Assembly: GCA_029706075.1 (NCBI GenBank)
Contig: JAINUG010000015.1
Coordinates: 2,203,715 to 2,267,714, forward strand
Direction: 5' to 3'
Source of the DNA: Aldrovandia affinis
Lineage: Eukaryota; Chordata; Actinopteri; Notacanthiformes; Halosauridae
DNA length: 64,000 nucleotides
Position numbers and translations under genes: made by a program. A model generated the notes under the pieces. The model did not search any database. It saw only the letters and a list, made by a program, of their open reading frames with translations, and was not told the origin of the DNA. Position 1 is the stretch's first letter. Each line of letters opens with the position of its first letter. Positions 1 to 10,812 of the stretch are shown here, piece after piece.

Positions 1-615
1 AATTCAATGTGACATTTAAGTTGTTCTAGAGGTGCCCTAACGTGAAATGCACAAAGGCTAGAATGCAACACCTACATACAATAGTGTTCATCAAGGAATA
101 TCAATTTCAAAAGGTGTGTCAAAAGTCGTATTATTTTTCCTGTCTCCCTAACTAGTCAATGTCAGAGCGGATACTCCACAGTTTACTTGAGGATAGTATA
201 AACAGGCTCCAAGTGGACAGACACTGCTACTACATGTCTTTGGGACACTTCATTTACAGTATATTTAATATGGTGGTATAATTACTTTTCCAACCATCAC
301 TATAACATGACTCAACTCTGATAAATAAATATCAGTCAGCCATTAGAAAGTGTGAATGAAGCACATACATTCTGCACAAGCATTAAATATTAGAGATCCA
401 TGGGTAAAGGAGAAACTGCCAGGGCAGAAAGTAGATTTATTCTTTATTTCAAGACATTTAGTCTCTCTGATAAGGTGCATGCTACACTTGGGCATTCATT
501 ACTACACTGCCAGCCACAGTGGAGTCTATTTCTTTTGGCAAAGTTCTCGGTCCCTTTGATGCAGTTTGTGTGTGTCCATGGTAAGAGGTTGAAATAAAAG
601 GCCATAGCTGCTTCC
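1..615. other. Unassigned sequence
   Basis: No coding similarity, repeat or RNA gene was recognised. The short overlapping open frames around 356-597 have no domain and no splice or start context worth naming. The sequence is ordinary AT-rich vertebrate DNA. Confidence 0.5.
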
Positions 616-740
616 CAACCCTTTTTCCTAGTTTCCTCATTCCCTAACCTTCTCTTCTCCCTGTCTGTTTCTCAATATGGCTGAAGTAGAAGAGGGAAGG
701 AGACAAGGGGTTAAGGATAAGGGAAATTGGGAAAAAGGCT
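616..740. repeat. Imperfect inverted repeat, pyrimidine/purine arms
   Basis: A pyrimidine-rich arm (616-661, beginning CCCTTTTTCCTAGTTTCC) is followed by a purine-rich arm (about 690-740) whose reverse complement begins GCCTTTTTCCCAATTTCC. By eye the arms match at roughly three quarters of positions around a loop of about 30 bases. It may be a small foldback element or a chance purine/pyrimidine mirror. I see no target duplication. Confidence 0.45.
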
Positions 741-903
741 TTTAGTCATAAGCTAATTTATTCCATGGTCATGGAACAACATACACAAAATGTAAGTGTT
801 AAAAGCAGGAACAAATACAGTTATATATATAAAGTGTAGAGGCCCAATAATTGATCTCTGTGGATCAATTCTGAAGTACTCAGTCCAAGAGAATGTTTCA
901 CAG

Positions 904-1014
904 GGGAGCGATACAGAATACAACCTGTCGGACTTAGAGTTTGATTATTCAAGCTTGGATTCCAGAACTGAAGACCAACTTCTTGAATGGCTGGATCTGA
1001 ATTTAAACTGGTAA
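904..1014 (+). CDS. Candidate terminal exon of an unknown host gene
   Basis: After an AG at 902-903 the frame is open for 36 codons and ends in TAA. The peptide is strongly acidic (SDTEYNLSDLEFDY near its start) and ends DLNLNW, which resembles a protein tail more than random translation. The acceptor context (GTTTCACAG) is acceptable but the pyrimidine tract is weak, and an alternative AG lies at 882-883. No family was recognised. A chance open frame is a real alternative, and no neighbouring exon was found. Confidence 0.25.
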   Translation, partial: GSDTEYNLSDLEFDYSSLDSRTEDQLLEWLDLNLNW

Positions 1015-1251
1015 ATTATTACTTATGGCTTTCTTCACAGAAAAATCACACAGGAGTCCCACGCATAATGGAAAAATCTTGAAAATCATTGAAAATTATT
1101 ATGGTACAGAAAGTCATGGAAATGTTGATGAAAAAGCTCTGTCATTTCTGATTCCATGTAAAGTTATATATATATTTTTCTTCTTTTCCGAAAACATTAC
1201 TGCAAAATGTCTGTTCCCCTGCCACCATTGTTGCCACCTGCCATGGCTGTT

Positions 1252-1252
<1 letters not shown>

Positions 1253-1284
<32 letters not shown>
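1253..1284. repeat. (CA)n microsatellite
   Basis: About sixteen uninterrupted CA dinucleotides, a likely length-polymorphic locus. Confidence 0.95.
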
Positions 1285-1286
<2 letters not shown>

Positions 1287-2056
1287 ACACAATGAGATGT
1301 GCATTTGCTCTGGAAACAGAACATGTTAAGTTATGAAAGTAAAGTCCATTTTTGCATCAGTCCCCCAAAAAATGTCATTGAAAATTTGATTTTAGTGGGA
1401 ACCATGATCAGTGTTCGTTTCACTTGGCTCAGTTCATGTGATAATCCAAGTTGGTCGTATTCCATTTCAGGACTCCTGTTTCAGATTAAAATGATCCAGT
1501 TACCTGACGCCAACTTGTAAAATCGCTATTTATGTGTCAAATTGTTAAAGGTATCAATCACCAATTGGTGAAATGGGGGCTAAAAGGAATGAAAAGAAGA
1601 GAAAATCGACCCTTGATACCCTTATGATACCACTGTTCAAACTAGGGTTACAAAGGGGTGTAAAGTTTCCTGTAAATTTCAGGTACGTTTCCACAGAAAC
1701 TTTGGCTTGGGAATTTGCAGAATCAAGAAAAGAATATGCATTTATTTATTTTTCTCAAAATTTCTAATAGAGCTGGAGCCTAAAATAATTTATAGATTTT
1801 GTATTTGCGATACCTTTATTTCTTCTGGGTTCATTTGTTTTTTGTATTACACAGTTCTGTGTTCTGACAAGGTGGATGAGCAGTTTGCTCCCCCTATTGG
1901 TGATGCAGCAATGTGCATGCACAGCTCATGCTTCCATCACATGATCGTCAAAAAACATTTAGTCAGAGCATCTTACCTGCTACAATCAGATTTCAAACTG
2001 CTAGAGATAACTGTTGGCAAAGGCCTAAAAAGATGGAAATGTCACATTATATGTCT

Positions 2057-2679
2057 ATATTGTGGTGTCCCTAGGGGTTGGGCGACACTCACGTACCTTT
2101 GCAGAGGGTGTAGGCAAGTTAAATAACTCGGAGGAGGCAGTATTACAAACAAAATGATAATTTAATACATGAATCTTGACAAAACACAAAACAAAGGGTG
2201 GGGTATTCGGGGTATCCAAAAACACAAATTCCGTAATCCAATATCCAAGTCCAGTTCAATTCCTCAATCCAGTCCAGTAGTCGGTACACAAAGGGGGGTC
2301 CTCAAACAATCCACGTTAAACACAATAAACAATCCAAAATACTTCTCCACTCTCTCTTTCGCGCACACTCTCTCTGTCACGCACTCTCTCTCTCTCTCTC
2401 TCTCTCTGTCGCGCACTCTCTCTCTCTGTCTGTCTGTCTGTCTGTCTGTCTGTCGCGCACTTTCCACAATCACCACCCTATTCCTCCGCCATGTGATCAG
2501 AATCAGCCCTTTATATAGGCCTCCAAATGGCCTTCAGCTGTTTGTTAGTCCCAATCGCTTGACTCCGGTGTGGGACTGCGGGCTGCTGGGAAATGACGTC
2601 TTTCTGGCTCCAGTGGCTCCCATGTGTTGAAGGGCCAGGCCGCCATTTCCTTGGGCAGCCCCTTGGGCTGCCACAATAT
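2057..2679 (-). mobile_element. Solo LTR with 4-bp target duplication
   Basis: Read on the - strand, the segment 2675-2061 starts TGTGGCAGCCC and ends GGGACACCACA, the TG...CA ends of an LTR. It is flanked on both sides by ATAT (2057-2060 and 2676-2679), a 4-bp duplication of the gammaretrovirus/ERV1 type. A TATA box (CTATATAAAG on the - strand, near 2507-2516) lies in the middle, and an ATTAAA polyadenylation variant lies near 2160-2165. No internal gag, pol or env is present, so this is a solo LTR left by LTR-LTR recombination. Class assignment rests only on the duplication length and LTR architecture. The tetranucleotide of the duplication is low in complexity, which weakens it slightly. 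Confidence 0.65.
2349..2462. repeat. Compound (CT)n/(TCTG)n microsatellite inside the solo LTR
   Basis: Runs of CT and of TCTG alternate with a recurring GCGCAC spacer (near 2361, 2380, 2411 and 2454). On the LTR's own strand it lies downstream of the TATA box, in the expected transcribed leader. Confidence 0.9.
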
Positions 2680-3430
2680 ACTGTATATACTGCATATTGG
2701 GACAGGTGTCAGAAATTAGTTTTTGGGGTTTAATAGAATTATAACCAACCATTTGCATTGTCAAAATGGAGCTGAGAAACAGTCAGCAACTCTTTCTACA
2801 ACAGTGCACTATTCCACTGGCATTGTCAACAACTAAAATCACAATGATCTGTTGTGGATTCATACAAATATGAGATGCCAGATTTCTACTTTTTGCAGCC
2901 ATTGAAAATGTATCAGAAGTTTTTGGGTGTAGTTTAATCTGTAGTATAATCTAATAGCACAATCTGTAAATTTAGACAACAGCAAAACATATTTTATTCT
3001 TCCCTGCACCATGCATACATTTTAATTGGCTTGGAGGATTGTGGAAAAAATATTTTTTCCCATCTTGGATGGGTGAAGGTGCTGTCAAGCTGCTATGAGT
3101 TTGTAGAGCCACTGAGTACATTGCATCTGAACTCTTAAGGTTTTTAATTAGTGTCTCAGACCTTGGGGTTGTAGTATCATAGAGCTCCTTAGTGCCCTTT
3201 TCCTCAGACTTAGGTGCTCAAAAGTGACTAATTGTGCTCAAGCATTGGCAGAGGGTGGTTAAGGCCACTTCTAATTTTAGAAGGCAGAGGCAATTAATAA
3301 TCTAAGACTGTGTGAGGAAAGCACTATTTGTAACTGTAATGCATATGCATATCATTGTGTGAGAACCACAAAATGTGTGGTTATTAGATAGACTCTGTTA
3401 AGACATCAGGATGGGCTGCTTTCCACTTAG
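2680..3430. other. Unassigned sequence
   Basis: AT-rich with no recognised gene or repeat. No open frame here shows domain content. Confidence 0.5.
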
Positions 3431-3434
3431 TAAT

Positions 3435-3660
3435 ATGGTGTCTAGTGACTAGTGCTTTGCGATTGTGAGCTACATATTGTGGTCACGGTTCGAAACCCGA
3501 CCTGCATCAGTCCGACTCTGGCCAGGAGCCCCAATCAGGGGCGACATTTGGCTGTCCGCCCGAGGGGTTGGGTGGGAGGGAAAGAAATACAGGGTGAACT
3601 TTGACACTACATTGGAAGAAAAAACTGGAAAAATTCAGAAACAAATGAAAAAATAATAAT
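3435..3660 (+). repeat. tRNA-derived SINE, family 1 (partial)
   Basis: A tRNA-like head carries an A-box-like TCTAGTGACTAGTGC and a perfect B box GGTTCGAAACCC at about 3487-3498. A body shared with the copies at 13288 and 26195 follows (CCCCAATCAGGGGCGAC, TTGGCTGTCCGCCC). It ends in an A-rich tail with AAT repeats near 3645-3665. Such SINEs are transcribed by RNA polymerase III and copied by a partner LINE. The middle of the body is missing compared with the longer copies. Confidence 0.7.
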
Positions 3661-4021
3661 AATAAGAGCCAAAATAAAAAACAACAGCATTTCTCTCAAA
3701 AGTTCATGTTGAATTACAGGGGGTTGATTTTCTCACCAAATGTTTTGTAGTTGGCATTGGCTTTAAACCTTCCTGATTGGCTGGCTTGTCTATACTGATA
3801 TTTGAATACATTATCACATAGTATATGCCAGGGCCATTCAACTGGCAGCCTGGGGGCCGAATGCAGAGCGCCGCAGAAGTACTCTTGGTCCTATGATCAT
3901 AAAGAAGAATACCAATTATCATGCAGATAAATCAAAAATCTTTACCTGTCCTGGGCTGCATCTGCACAGTGTTCGCATTCCCCCACTGGTGACATTTCAT
4001 ATGAACACTTAAAAGAGGGGT

Positions 4022-4520
4022 TTAAACTGGCAAAATAAAGGAAATGCCAACATAAAGTGCCTTAATACAACATTAGTCCATCACAAGCTACCAGAACAGC
4101 TTCAATGCCCCTTGGCATAGATTTTATTAGCATCTGCAACTCTGTTTGAGGGATGCAACACCATTCTTCCAAATTAATTGTGTTTTGTTGATGGAGGTGG
4201 AAAACGCTGTCTCAGGGGCTGCTCCAGAATTTCCCATAAGTGTTCAATTAAGTTGAGATCTGGTGACTGAGATGGCAATGGCATTTACATCATTTTCATT
4301 CTCATCAAACCATTCTGTGACCACTTGTGCCCTGTGGATGGAGGCATCCTGGGAGAGACCTCTCTGAAAATGCTTCACCATAGGAATCACTCACAATGGC
4401 GTTGTTTTTATTGACATTTACCTTTCCCTCAAAGGGATTGAGTGAACCTAAACCATGCCAGGAAAATGCACCCCACACCATAATAGAGCCACTAGAGCCC
4501 TTCATTTACTCAAGTGTTTC
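4022..4520 (-). mobile_element. Tc1/mariner fragment, family A
   Basis: The end AAAGGAAATGCCAACATAAAG matches the copies at 42225 and 63790 in this window. The - strand carries transposase remnants with the Tc1 motif SIMVWGAFSWHGLGS (between the first and second catalytic Asp, near 4430-4490) and a broken downstream part. The transposase would catalyse cut-and-paste transposition at TA sites in the nucleus. Frameshifts and loss of the 5' half leave this copy dead. The far inverted repeat was not found. Confidence 0.75.
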
Positions 4521-5149
4521 CTTTATTTTGGCTGTTACCAAATTGCCATTTGAGGAGAAAGTATCAATACAAATTCTCAGCACAAAGTAACAGCCTGAAT
4601 CTTGATATGATTTCTTACCTGGTCGAGAAGAAATGTCCACGTGGGCATCCTAGCCAGTCCCTCCTTTCAGTTGATGGCACTATCGCAAATCACAAAATTA
4701 AACAGAACAATGAACAATAAACGGAACAATGGCAAATAGATTAAACACACAGTGGGCATTAGTCTACTAATTTAATACATGGCAATGTGACACAGTGGAT
4801 ATAATTGGCCTGTAAATCTTCCTTTCCAGAAATTTGTTTGGTTGAGCTGGGCAGTTAGGCCACCTATTTATAGTTGGCCTCAAATAAAAAGCAGCAATCC
4901 TATCCCTTTTTGTGCACTAAATCCATCCAACTTCCGAAATATCTCCTTTTCAGGCAACCACTCTTTACCTTTTCTTATCCTGTGATCAATTGAAAAAAGG
5001 TCATTGTAAAAATGTAAAATGTTAAATGATCATCACTTGATGTATGTAAGAGTAACAGCCCATCACCCTTGTTGAAATATGAAACATGTAAAGTTGCTTT
5101 TCCATATGCCTTTTTTACATAAGTAAAATTTCCCAATATAAGGAACTAA
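4521..5149. other. Unassigned sequence
   Basis: No recognised feature. Possible diverged remainder of the preceding Tc1 fragment near its left edge. Confidence 0.4.
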
Positions 5150-5634
5150 GGGCCAGATTTACGAAGATAGTCGCAGCGCAAATACGGCCACTATTTTGTT
5201 GCGGCTAATTTACGGTCACAAATAACGACACACCAATGACCAATTTACTAAGACTTGTTCTAATTACGCAATCAAAGAAATGAAATGACCTCCCTCACAA
5301 TTTGCAGTAGGATACACCCATAAAAAGGTCCTGAAACAACATGGCACGCTTACATGTCCAGATCACGCCAAGAAATGGATACACAGCAGCCAGACACGAC
5401 CTAATAATTGAACTAATTTTAGCGTGATCACCCCATGTATACATACTGTATGCAAGAACACATTTAACTATTTAAAGGAAAGTCACAAATTGATTTAACC
5501 CCACAAATTTCATCCTAATAGCAATTTTACCCCTTGCTACTGCTTAGTAAATCTGACATAGACATTGCAACCTTGTAGTGACTGCTTACACATTCAAAAA
5601 GCAGTCGCAATCCTTTAGTAAATCTGGCCCTGAG
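5150..5634. mobile_element. Non-autonomous DNA transposon (hAT-type MITE)
   Basis: Inverted ends AGGGCCAGATTTACGAAG (left) and, reverse-complemented, CAGGGCCAGATTTACTAAAG (right) enclose about 485 bp without coding capacity. Both ends run on into shared GTCGCA-type subterminal sequence. CAGGGCC-type ends suggest the hAT superfamily. The flanking 8-mers agree only partly, so the target duplication is decayed or mis-set by a base. Confidence 0.65.
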
Positions 5635-5639
5635 AGGAC

Positions 5640-6935
5640 AATGCTCAAGCTCAATCATATTCTTGTGCAAATACAAATCCAAGCCTAAAAATAGAGCATG
5701 TGACAAGAGTTATTCATCTCCTCACTCCAGGAACAGTCTGTGCTCGGTGTCGCAGACATTAAGTCTGGATACATGGGTCAGTCCAGTAACAGGGAAGAGC
5801 AGTTTGTAGTTAACAAGCCCTTTGGGGGGGATAGAGTATACATTGATAAAGTGAATGCTGCTGTTGCTATGGGTCATTATATAAGGTTCGATCAATAGGG
5901 GAAATGGATTTGACAGTGACCTGGATCCTCACCAAACCCTGTGCTGAGGCAGCAGACAAACTAGTTAGGTCTTTGTCTGTGACAGCAGCAAGCTCCTCAC
6001 TCTGCTGGGAAAAGGCCACCTTTTGCTGTATCAACAAATAGATAAAGTGTGCTCTTCAGCATTGTCAGTTTCATGTAAGGCATAGGAAACCTTTAAAATA
6101 TTTTTCCAGCTACATGTGATTTACTGTATACTCCTTTCTGGAATTTCTGTTTATAGAATAATTATTATTTTGTGTATTACAGGGAAGGCAAAACTAAAAA
6201 TATTTTAAAAATATTTAATACTCAATTTGTTTGGCTTCATAGTTATGAAATATGAAAATTAACTAACACTAAACGAACTGGTCATCTGCATAATTTCTTA
6301 ATGCAATGAAGTACTCAACACCTAGGAATTTATTTATCATTATTTAATTGCATGTCATTATACAAGACTTCATACAGGAAGTCAATGCAATCGAGGAAGG
6401 GGTAATGCAGAGGAGTAAAGTATTAACAAGGAACTCAATTATGAAATAGATTATCAATTGTTATTGTCCATTAAACATATAATGGAGATATTCCTTCAGC
6501 TCTTGGCCTTCAAAATGAAAGCAAAAATCCTACATACATCAACAAACAATGAGGTTACCACACGAGGGTACGGTATTAAAAGTGAGGACACTTTCAATAA
6601 GTGAACTATCAGAGTGCCATTCTGAACATTATAAAACATTGTTCAGGCGGATTGATCAACCAGCCTTTCGAGCAATGCTGATATTCATGATAAAGCATAG
6701 CTAAATAGAATGTTCATACATAATTTTAATATCATTGCTCAGTTTGAAGATCTGGACATTGAGCTGAACGAGATGGTAAAAGTCTAAATTTTTGTTATGA
6801 TTGACATCTTACAATATTTAAGAGGATATTTATGTTAGTGGAATGATATTAAAATGATATATGAATATATCCATTTCATAATCAAAGATGTTGGATATAC
6901 TGGGGTGGGATATGTGGGATTATACGGTGTGTATA
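5640..6935. other. Unassigned sequence
   Basis: AT-rich, no recognised gene or repeat. A short ATTTAAAATATTT-type tract near 6200 is the only local oddity. Confidence 0.45.
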
Positions 6936-6936
6936 T

Positions 6937-7480
6937 ACAGGGGGTAGACAAAATAATGGATACACCAAACAATATATGAATATTTATTAATTCATAAGGA
7001 GTTGGGCCATTGCCTTCAGAACAGCTTAAATCCTTCTTGAAATGCTGTTACATATGTTTTTAACTGTTTCGGTGGGATATTGGACCATTCTTCAATAAGG
7101 AAAGCCTCCAATTATTTGATAGATATAGGTGGTAGAAATGTGCTCTGCACTATACATTCCAGAACCTCCCATAAAGTTTAACGATGTTTAAATATGGTCA
7201 TTGGGGAGGCTATGGAAGGTGTTAAACTTCATCCTGATGTTCATGAAACCACTCTTGAATCCATTTAGCAGTGTGTATGGGGGCGTTATCATCTTGGACT
7301 ATGGCAACATCTTGAGAAAGCAATGTTTGCATCACAAGGTGTTCCTCGTAGCTGGCTAACTAAGTTAACCGAATAACTTCCAGGATATCTTTCAGTTTGA
7401 GTGTGTGGGGGACACAGTGTGCTTTTTGATTAATCTGGTATACAGTTGTCTGAACATCTTCAATGTTTTCATGGCTGCTA
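6937..7480 (-). mobile_element. Tc1/mariner fragment, family B
   Basis: Begins with the family end ACAGGGGGTAGACAAAATAA, shared with 36822 and 49311. It continues into - strand remnants of the transposase C-terminus and catalytic region (conceptual EWF-EH and QDDN-type segments). The element is truncated near 7420-7480, so the second inverted repeat and the N-terminal DNA-binding part are absent. It is inactive. Confidence 0.75.
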
Positions 7481-8345
7481 CCATTAGTTCAGATATATAC
7501 TATGTATTTATGTAAGCTAATTTGGCAGTGATTGCTTATTTTAGTTTATTTTACAGAGCATAAATAACTAGAAGGTAACAAGACACAAAAGTAAAAAAGG
7601 TATCAAAGCATTTTTTGTTGGAAGCCTTCTCATTGCATAAGCCAAGAAAATGGTCAAGGCGCTCGTCTGAATATCCTTTTTTGGCAACCTTTATCTTTCA
7701 CATAAAATTTTATTTTTTGGGTTTAATATATATTGTGTGTGGGTGTGCATATCAATTCTTCCTCATACTTCTTCATGACAGAATGTCATGTGCTGTGTAT
7801 GTGCTGTATGAGCTTAATGGTTGGGTGCTCTTTTTAGTGCTGCTGTGTAGTCACAGGTCAGACAGGTGGGAGGTGTTCCAGGCCACTGAGTGTGCTGGGA
7901 CCAGGCTTAATGGAGTGGAGAGGGCTGATTGCAGCCATCAGGGTGATTAGTCCAGCCCATGGAGGGTCATCTGATTATGACCTGTGCTGATGCATGTAGA
8001 CAGAATGAGGAGAGAGAGAAGGAAAAAACAATCTGGTCTGCAAGCCAATCACATGCTGGAGTCTGTTGGCTACAAGTGGGTTAACCGCACAGATTAACAC
8101 TTTTTTGTCCTGCTCCCTTCAAGAGATGTGTTAGCTTTGGTGCAATTGAGCATAGATTACACCTCACACACAACAAATTGTATTCACCTATAGCACTGCA
8201 CTCGTTTAAAGGTATATCCTTGTGGATTCGGATGGTATTTTGATAAACACAGTGGAGGAAGTGATATGTCATGGATAGGGCTACTAGTTTGATACCGTCA
8301 CATGACCTGCAGGGATTTAAACTTGCATTTCAATAATTATCCTCA
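7481..8345. other. Unassigned sequence
   Basis: Contains an open frame at 7615-7950 without recognisable domains. Its codon pattern and flanks give no reason to call a gene. Confidence 0.4.
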
Positions 8346-8714
8346 ACTCGTTTTTTCAGATTTTTCTGGGCATTTTGAGACAAGTTTGCAATACCTGTAG
8401 GCATGCCTTGGGTTAGCTTAGAAGGTTTTTGATTTTGATGGTCCCAAAATAAAAATGGAAAAAGGAGCCATTTAAATCCAGTATCATATGCAGCGATCTA
8501 CAAACACACAAGTTATGGTCTCAAATCATAAATTAATCATGCATGTTCTCCTTCAAACATGTAAAGTGTGATCTGTTGATGGCTTGGGTCTTGCTAGGAA
8601 TTTGAGGGTTTGATGCTACACTTTCTTGTATTCTTAGGAGATCTTGTCCCGGCTCACATTTTGGCACTCGTTTTTTTCAGATTTTTCTGTGTTCTGCATT
8701 TTGAGACAAGTTTG
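8346..8714. repeat. Direct repeat pair of about 43-49 bp
   Basis: 8346-8388 and 8666-8714 share ACTCG-T(6-7)-CAGATTTTTCTG, then GCATTTTGAGACAAGTTTG. The second copy has a short TGTTCT insertion. Spacing is about 320 bp. The segment between them includes a fragment related to the piggyBac-like element at 18576. This could be an internally repeated transposon relic. Confidence 0.7.
8400..8515 (+). mobile_element. Relic of the 18576-type piggyBac-like element
   Basis: The order GCTTAG..TTTTTGATTTTG..GGTC, then CAGTATCATATGCAG and ATCTACAAACACACAAGTTA, matches the left part of the element at 18576-20101 (near 18594-18625 and 18735-18782). It carries no coding sequence. The exact end and any TTAA site are not clear. 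Confidence 0.5.
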
Positions 8715-9359
8715 GTTTGATATACATTTTTCTTCCATTTCATCTCTTTCCTGATTGTTACAGGTCATATTTATGTCTAGGATTTAGTATTTGTTAAGAT
8801 AGTTGAACCTACATACATCTGTAGATTGGACACTTTTGTCTTTGCCTAATTAATAAACAGCTCTTTGTTTTAATTGAATTGTGAGTTGTATATTTTTGAC
8901 GAAGATTGATCCACCAGATTGCTCTGCCTATTAAAGAATTTAGCGATGTAATTGATAATTAGCATCCAGTCTAATAATTATTAAATTAAATCAAATAAAT
9001 ACATTTTAAATGTACAAACCCCAATTCCAAAGAAGTTGGGACATTGTATAAAATGTAAATAAAACAGAATGTGATAATTTGCTAATCCTTTTTTGACATA
9101 TTTTCAATTGAAAACAGTACAAAGACAATATATTTAATGTTTTACCTTATCAACTTAATAGATTTTTATAAATATATGCTTATTCTGAATTTGATGCCAA
9201 CGACACACTTCAAAACAAAAGACTGGGAATGTTGAGGAATGCTCAAAAAACACCTGTTTGGAACATTCCACAGGCAAACAGGTTAATTGGAAACAGGTGA
9301 GTGTCATGATTGGGTATAAAAGGAGCATCCCCGAAAGGCTCAGTCGTTCACAAGCAAGG

Positions 9360-10301
9360 ATGGGGCGAGGTTCACCACTTTGTGAACAACTGCGTGGGTA
9401 AATAGTCCAACAGTTGAAGAACGTTTCTCAACGTACAATTGCAAGGAATTTAGGGATTTCACCATCTACAGTCCATAATATCATCAAAAGATTCAGAAAA
9501 TCCGGAGAAATCTCTGCACGTAAGCGGCAAGGCTGAAAACCAACACTAAATGTCTGTGACCTTCGATCCCTCAGGTGGCACTGCATTAAAAACCAACATC
9601 ATTCTGTAAAGGATATTACCACGTAGGCTTGGGAACACTTCAGAAAACCATTGTCAGTTAACACAGTTCTTCGCTACATCTACAAATGCATCTACCATGC
9701 AAAGCGAAAGCCATATGTCAACAACACCCATAAACGCCGCCGGCTTCTCTGGGCCCGAGCTCATCTGAGAGGGACTGACGCAAAGTGGAAAAGTGTGCTG
9801 TGGTCTGACGAGTCCACATTTCAAATTGTTTTTGGAAATCATGGACGTCGTGTCCTCCGGGCTAAAGAGGAAAAGGACCATCCAGATTGTTATCAGCGCA
9901 AAGTTCAAAAGTCAGCATCTGTGATGATATGGGGGTGTGTTAGTGCCCATGGCATGGGTAACCTGCATATCTGTGAAGGCACCATTAATGCTGAAAGGTA
10001 CATACAGGTTTTGGAGCAACATATGCTGCCATCTAAGCGACGTCTTTTTCAGGGACGTCCCTGCTTATTTCAGCAAGACAATGCCAAGCCACATTTTGCA
10101 CGTGTTACAACAGTGTGGCTTCGTAATAAATGTGTGCGGGTACTAGACTGGCTTGCCTGCAGTCCAGACCTGTCTCCCATTGAAAATGTGTGGCGCATTA
10201 TGAAGCGCAAAATACGACAACGGAGACCCCGGACTGTTGAGCAATTGAAGTCGTACATCGAGCAAGAATGGGAAAAGATTCTGCCTACAAAACTTCAATA
10301 A
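9360..10301 (+). pseudogene. Tc1-family transposase, three in-frame stops
   Basis: One frame runs from ATG 9360 to 10301 (314 codons), broken only by stops at 9399 (TAA), 9534 (TGA) and 9624 (TAG). The N-terminal part (residues about 1-100) is the paired-type helix-turn-helix region with RTIARNLGISPSTVHNIIK. The catalytic half holds [14 protein letters not shown] and [11 protein letters not shown], giving a DD34E triad with 34 residues between the second Asp and the Glu. Length and motif order are those of an active Tc1 transposase. No frameshift is seen, so decay is limited to point mutations. The catalytic part alone remains open from 9651. Confidence 0.92.
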
Positions 10302-10579
10302 TTAGTGTCCTCAGTTCCCAAACGCTTACTGAGTGTTGTTAAAAGGAAAGGTGATGTAACACAGTGGTAAACATGCCCCTGTCCCAGCTTTTTAGGAACG
10401 TGTTGCAGGCATCAAATTAAAAATGAGTAAATATTTGCAAAGAATCAATAACGTTTATCAGTTTGAACATTAAATATCTTGTCTTTGTAGTGCATTCAAT
10501 TGAATATAGGTTGAAAAGGATTTGCAAATCATTGTATTGTGTTTTTATTTATGTTTTATACAACGTCCCAACTTCTTTG

Positions 10580-10812
10580 TGTCGTGGAAAAACTTCACTG
10601 GGAGCGGAGATGATTCTTTTTGAATAGGTAAAGCTTTATTTACAAGCAGCTGCAGGGAGAACCAACCCAAAGCCAGTTCTCCCGCTCACACGTTTAAACC
10701 TGATATTTATAATGACAAACAGGAAAGGGAGGGAACAGAGACCTGTGGGAGGCAACGGGGGCGTTAACATACGGATAATTGTAGTTATGGGGTCTCATGG
10801 AGGTAAAACAGG
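10580..10812 (-). repeat. Inverted partial LTR arm
   Basis: Reverse complement of 12437-12669 over its full 233 bp without gaps, with 6 substitutions (five transitions). It includes the LTR's TATA region, polyadenylation signal and U5 end. Its outer end abuts the TTTG duplication directly. Its inner end breaks exactly at 10812/10813, where env sequence begins. Confidence 0.95.

Noticed and set aside
356-597. Two overlapping open frames of 65-67 codons
   Set aside because: No domain, no splice or start context. Expected by chance.
1707-2126. 139-codon open frame
   Set aside because: Runs across unassigned sequence into the antisense of the solo LTR. No domain.
2169-2630. 153-codon frame rich in Leu/Ser
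   Set aside because: Produced by translating the CT/TCTG microsatellite inside the solo LTR.
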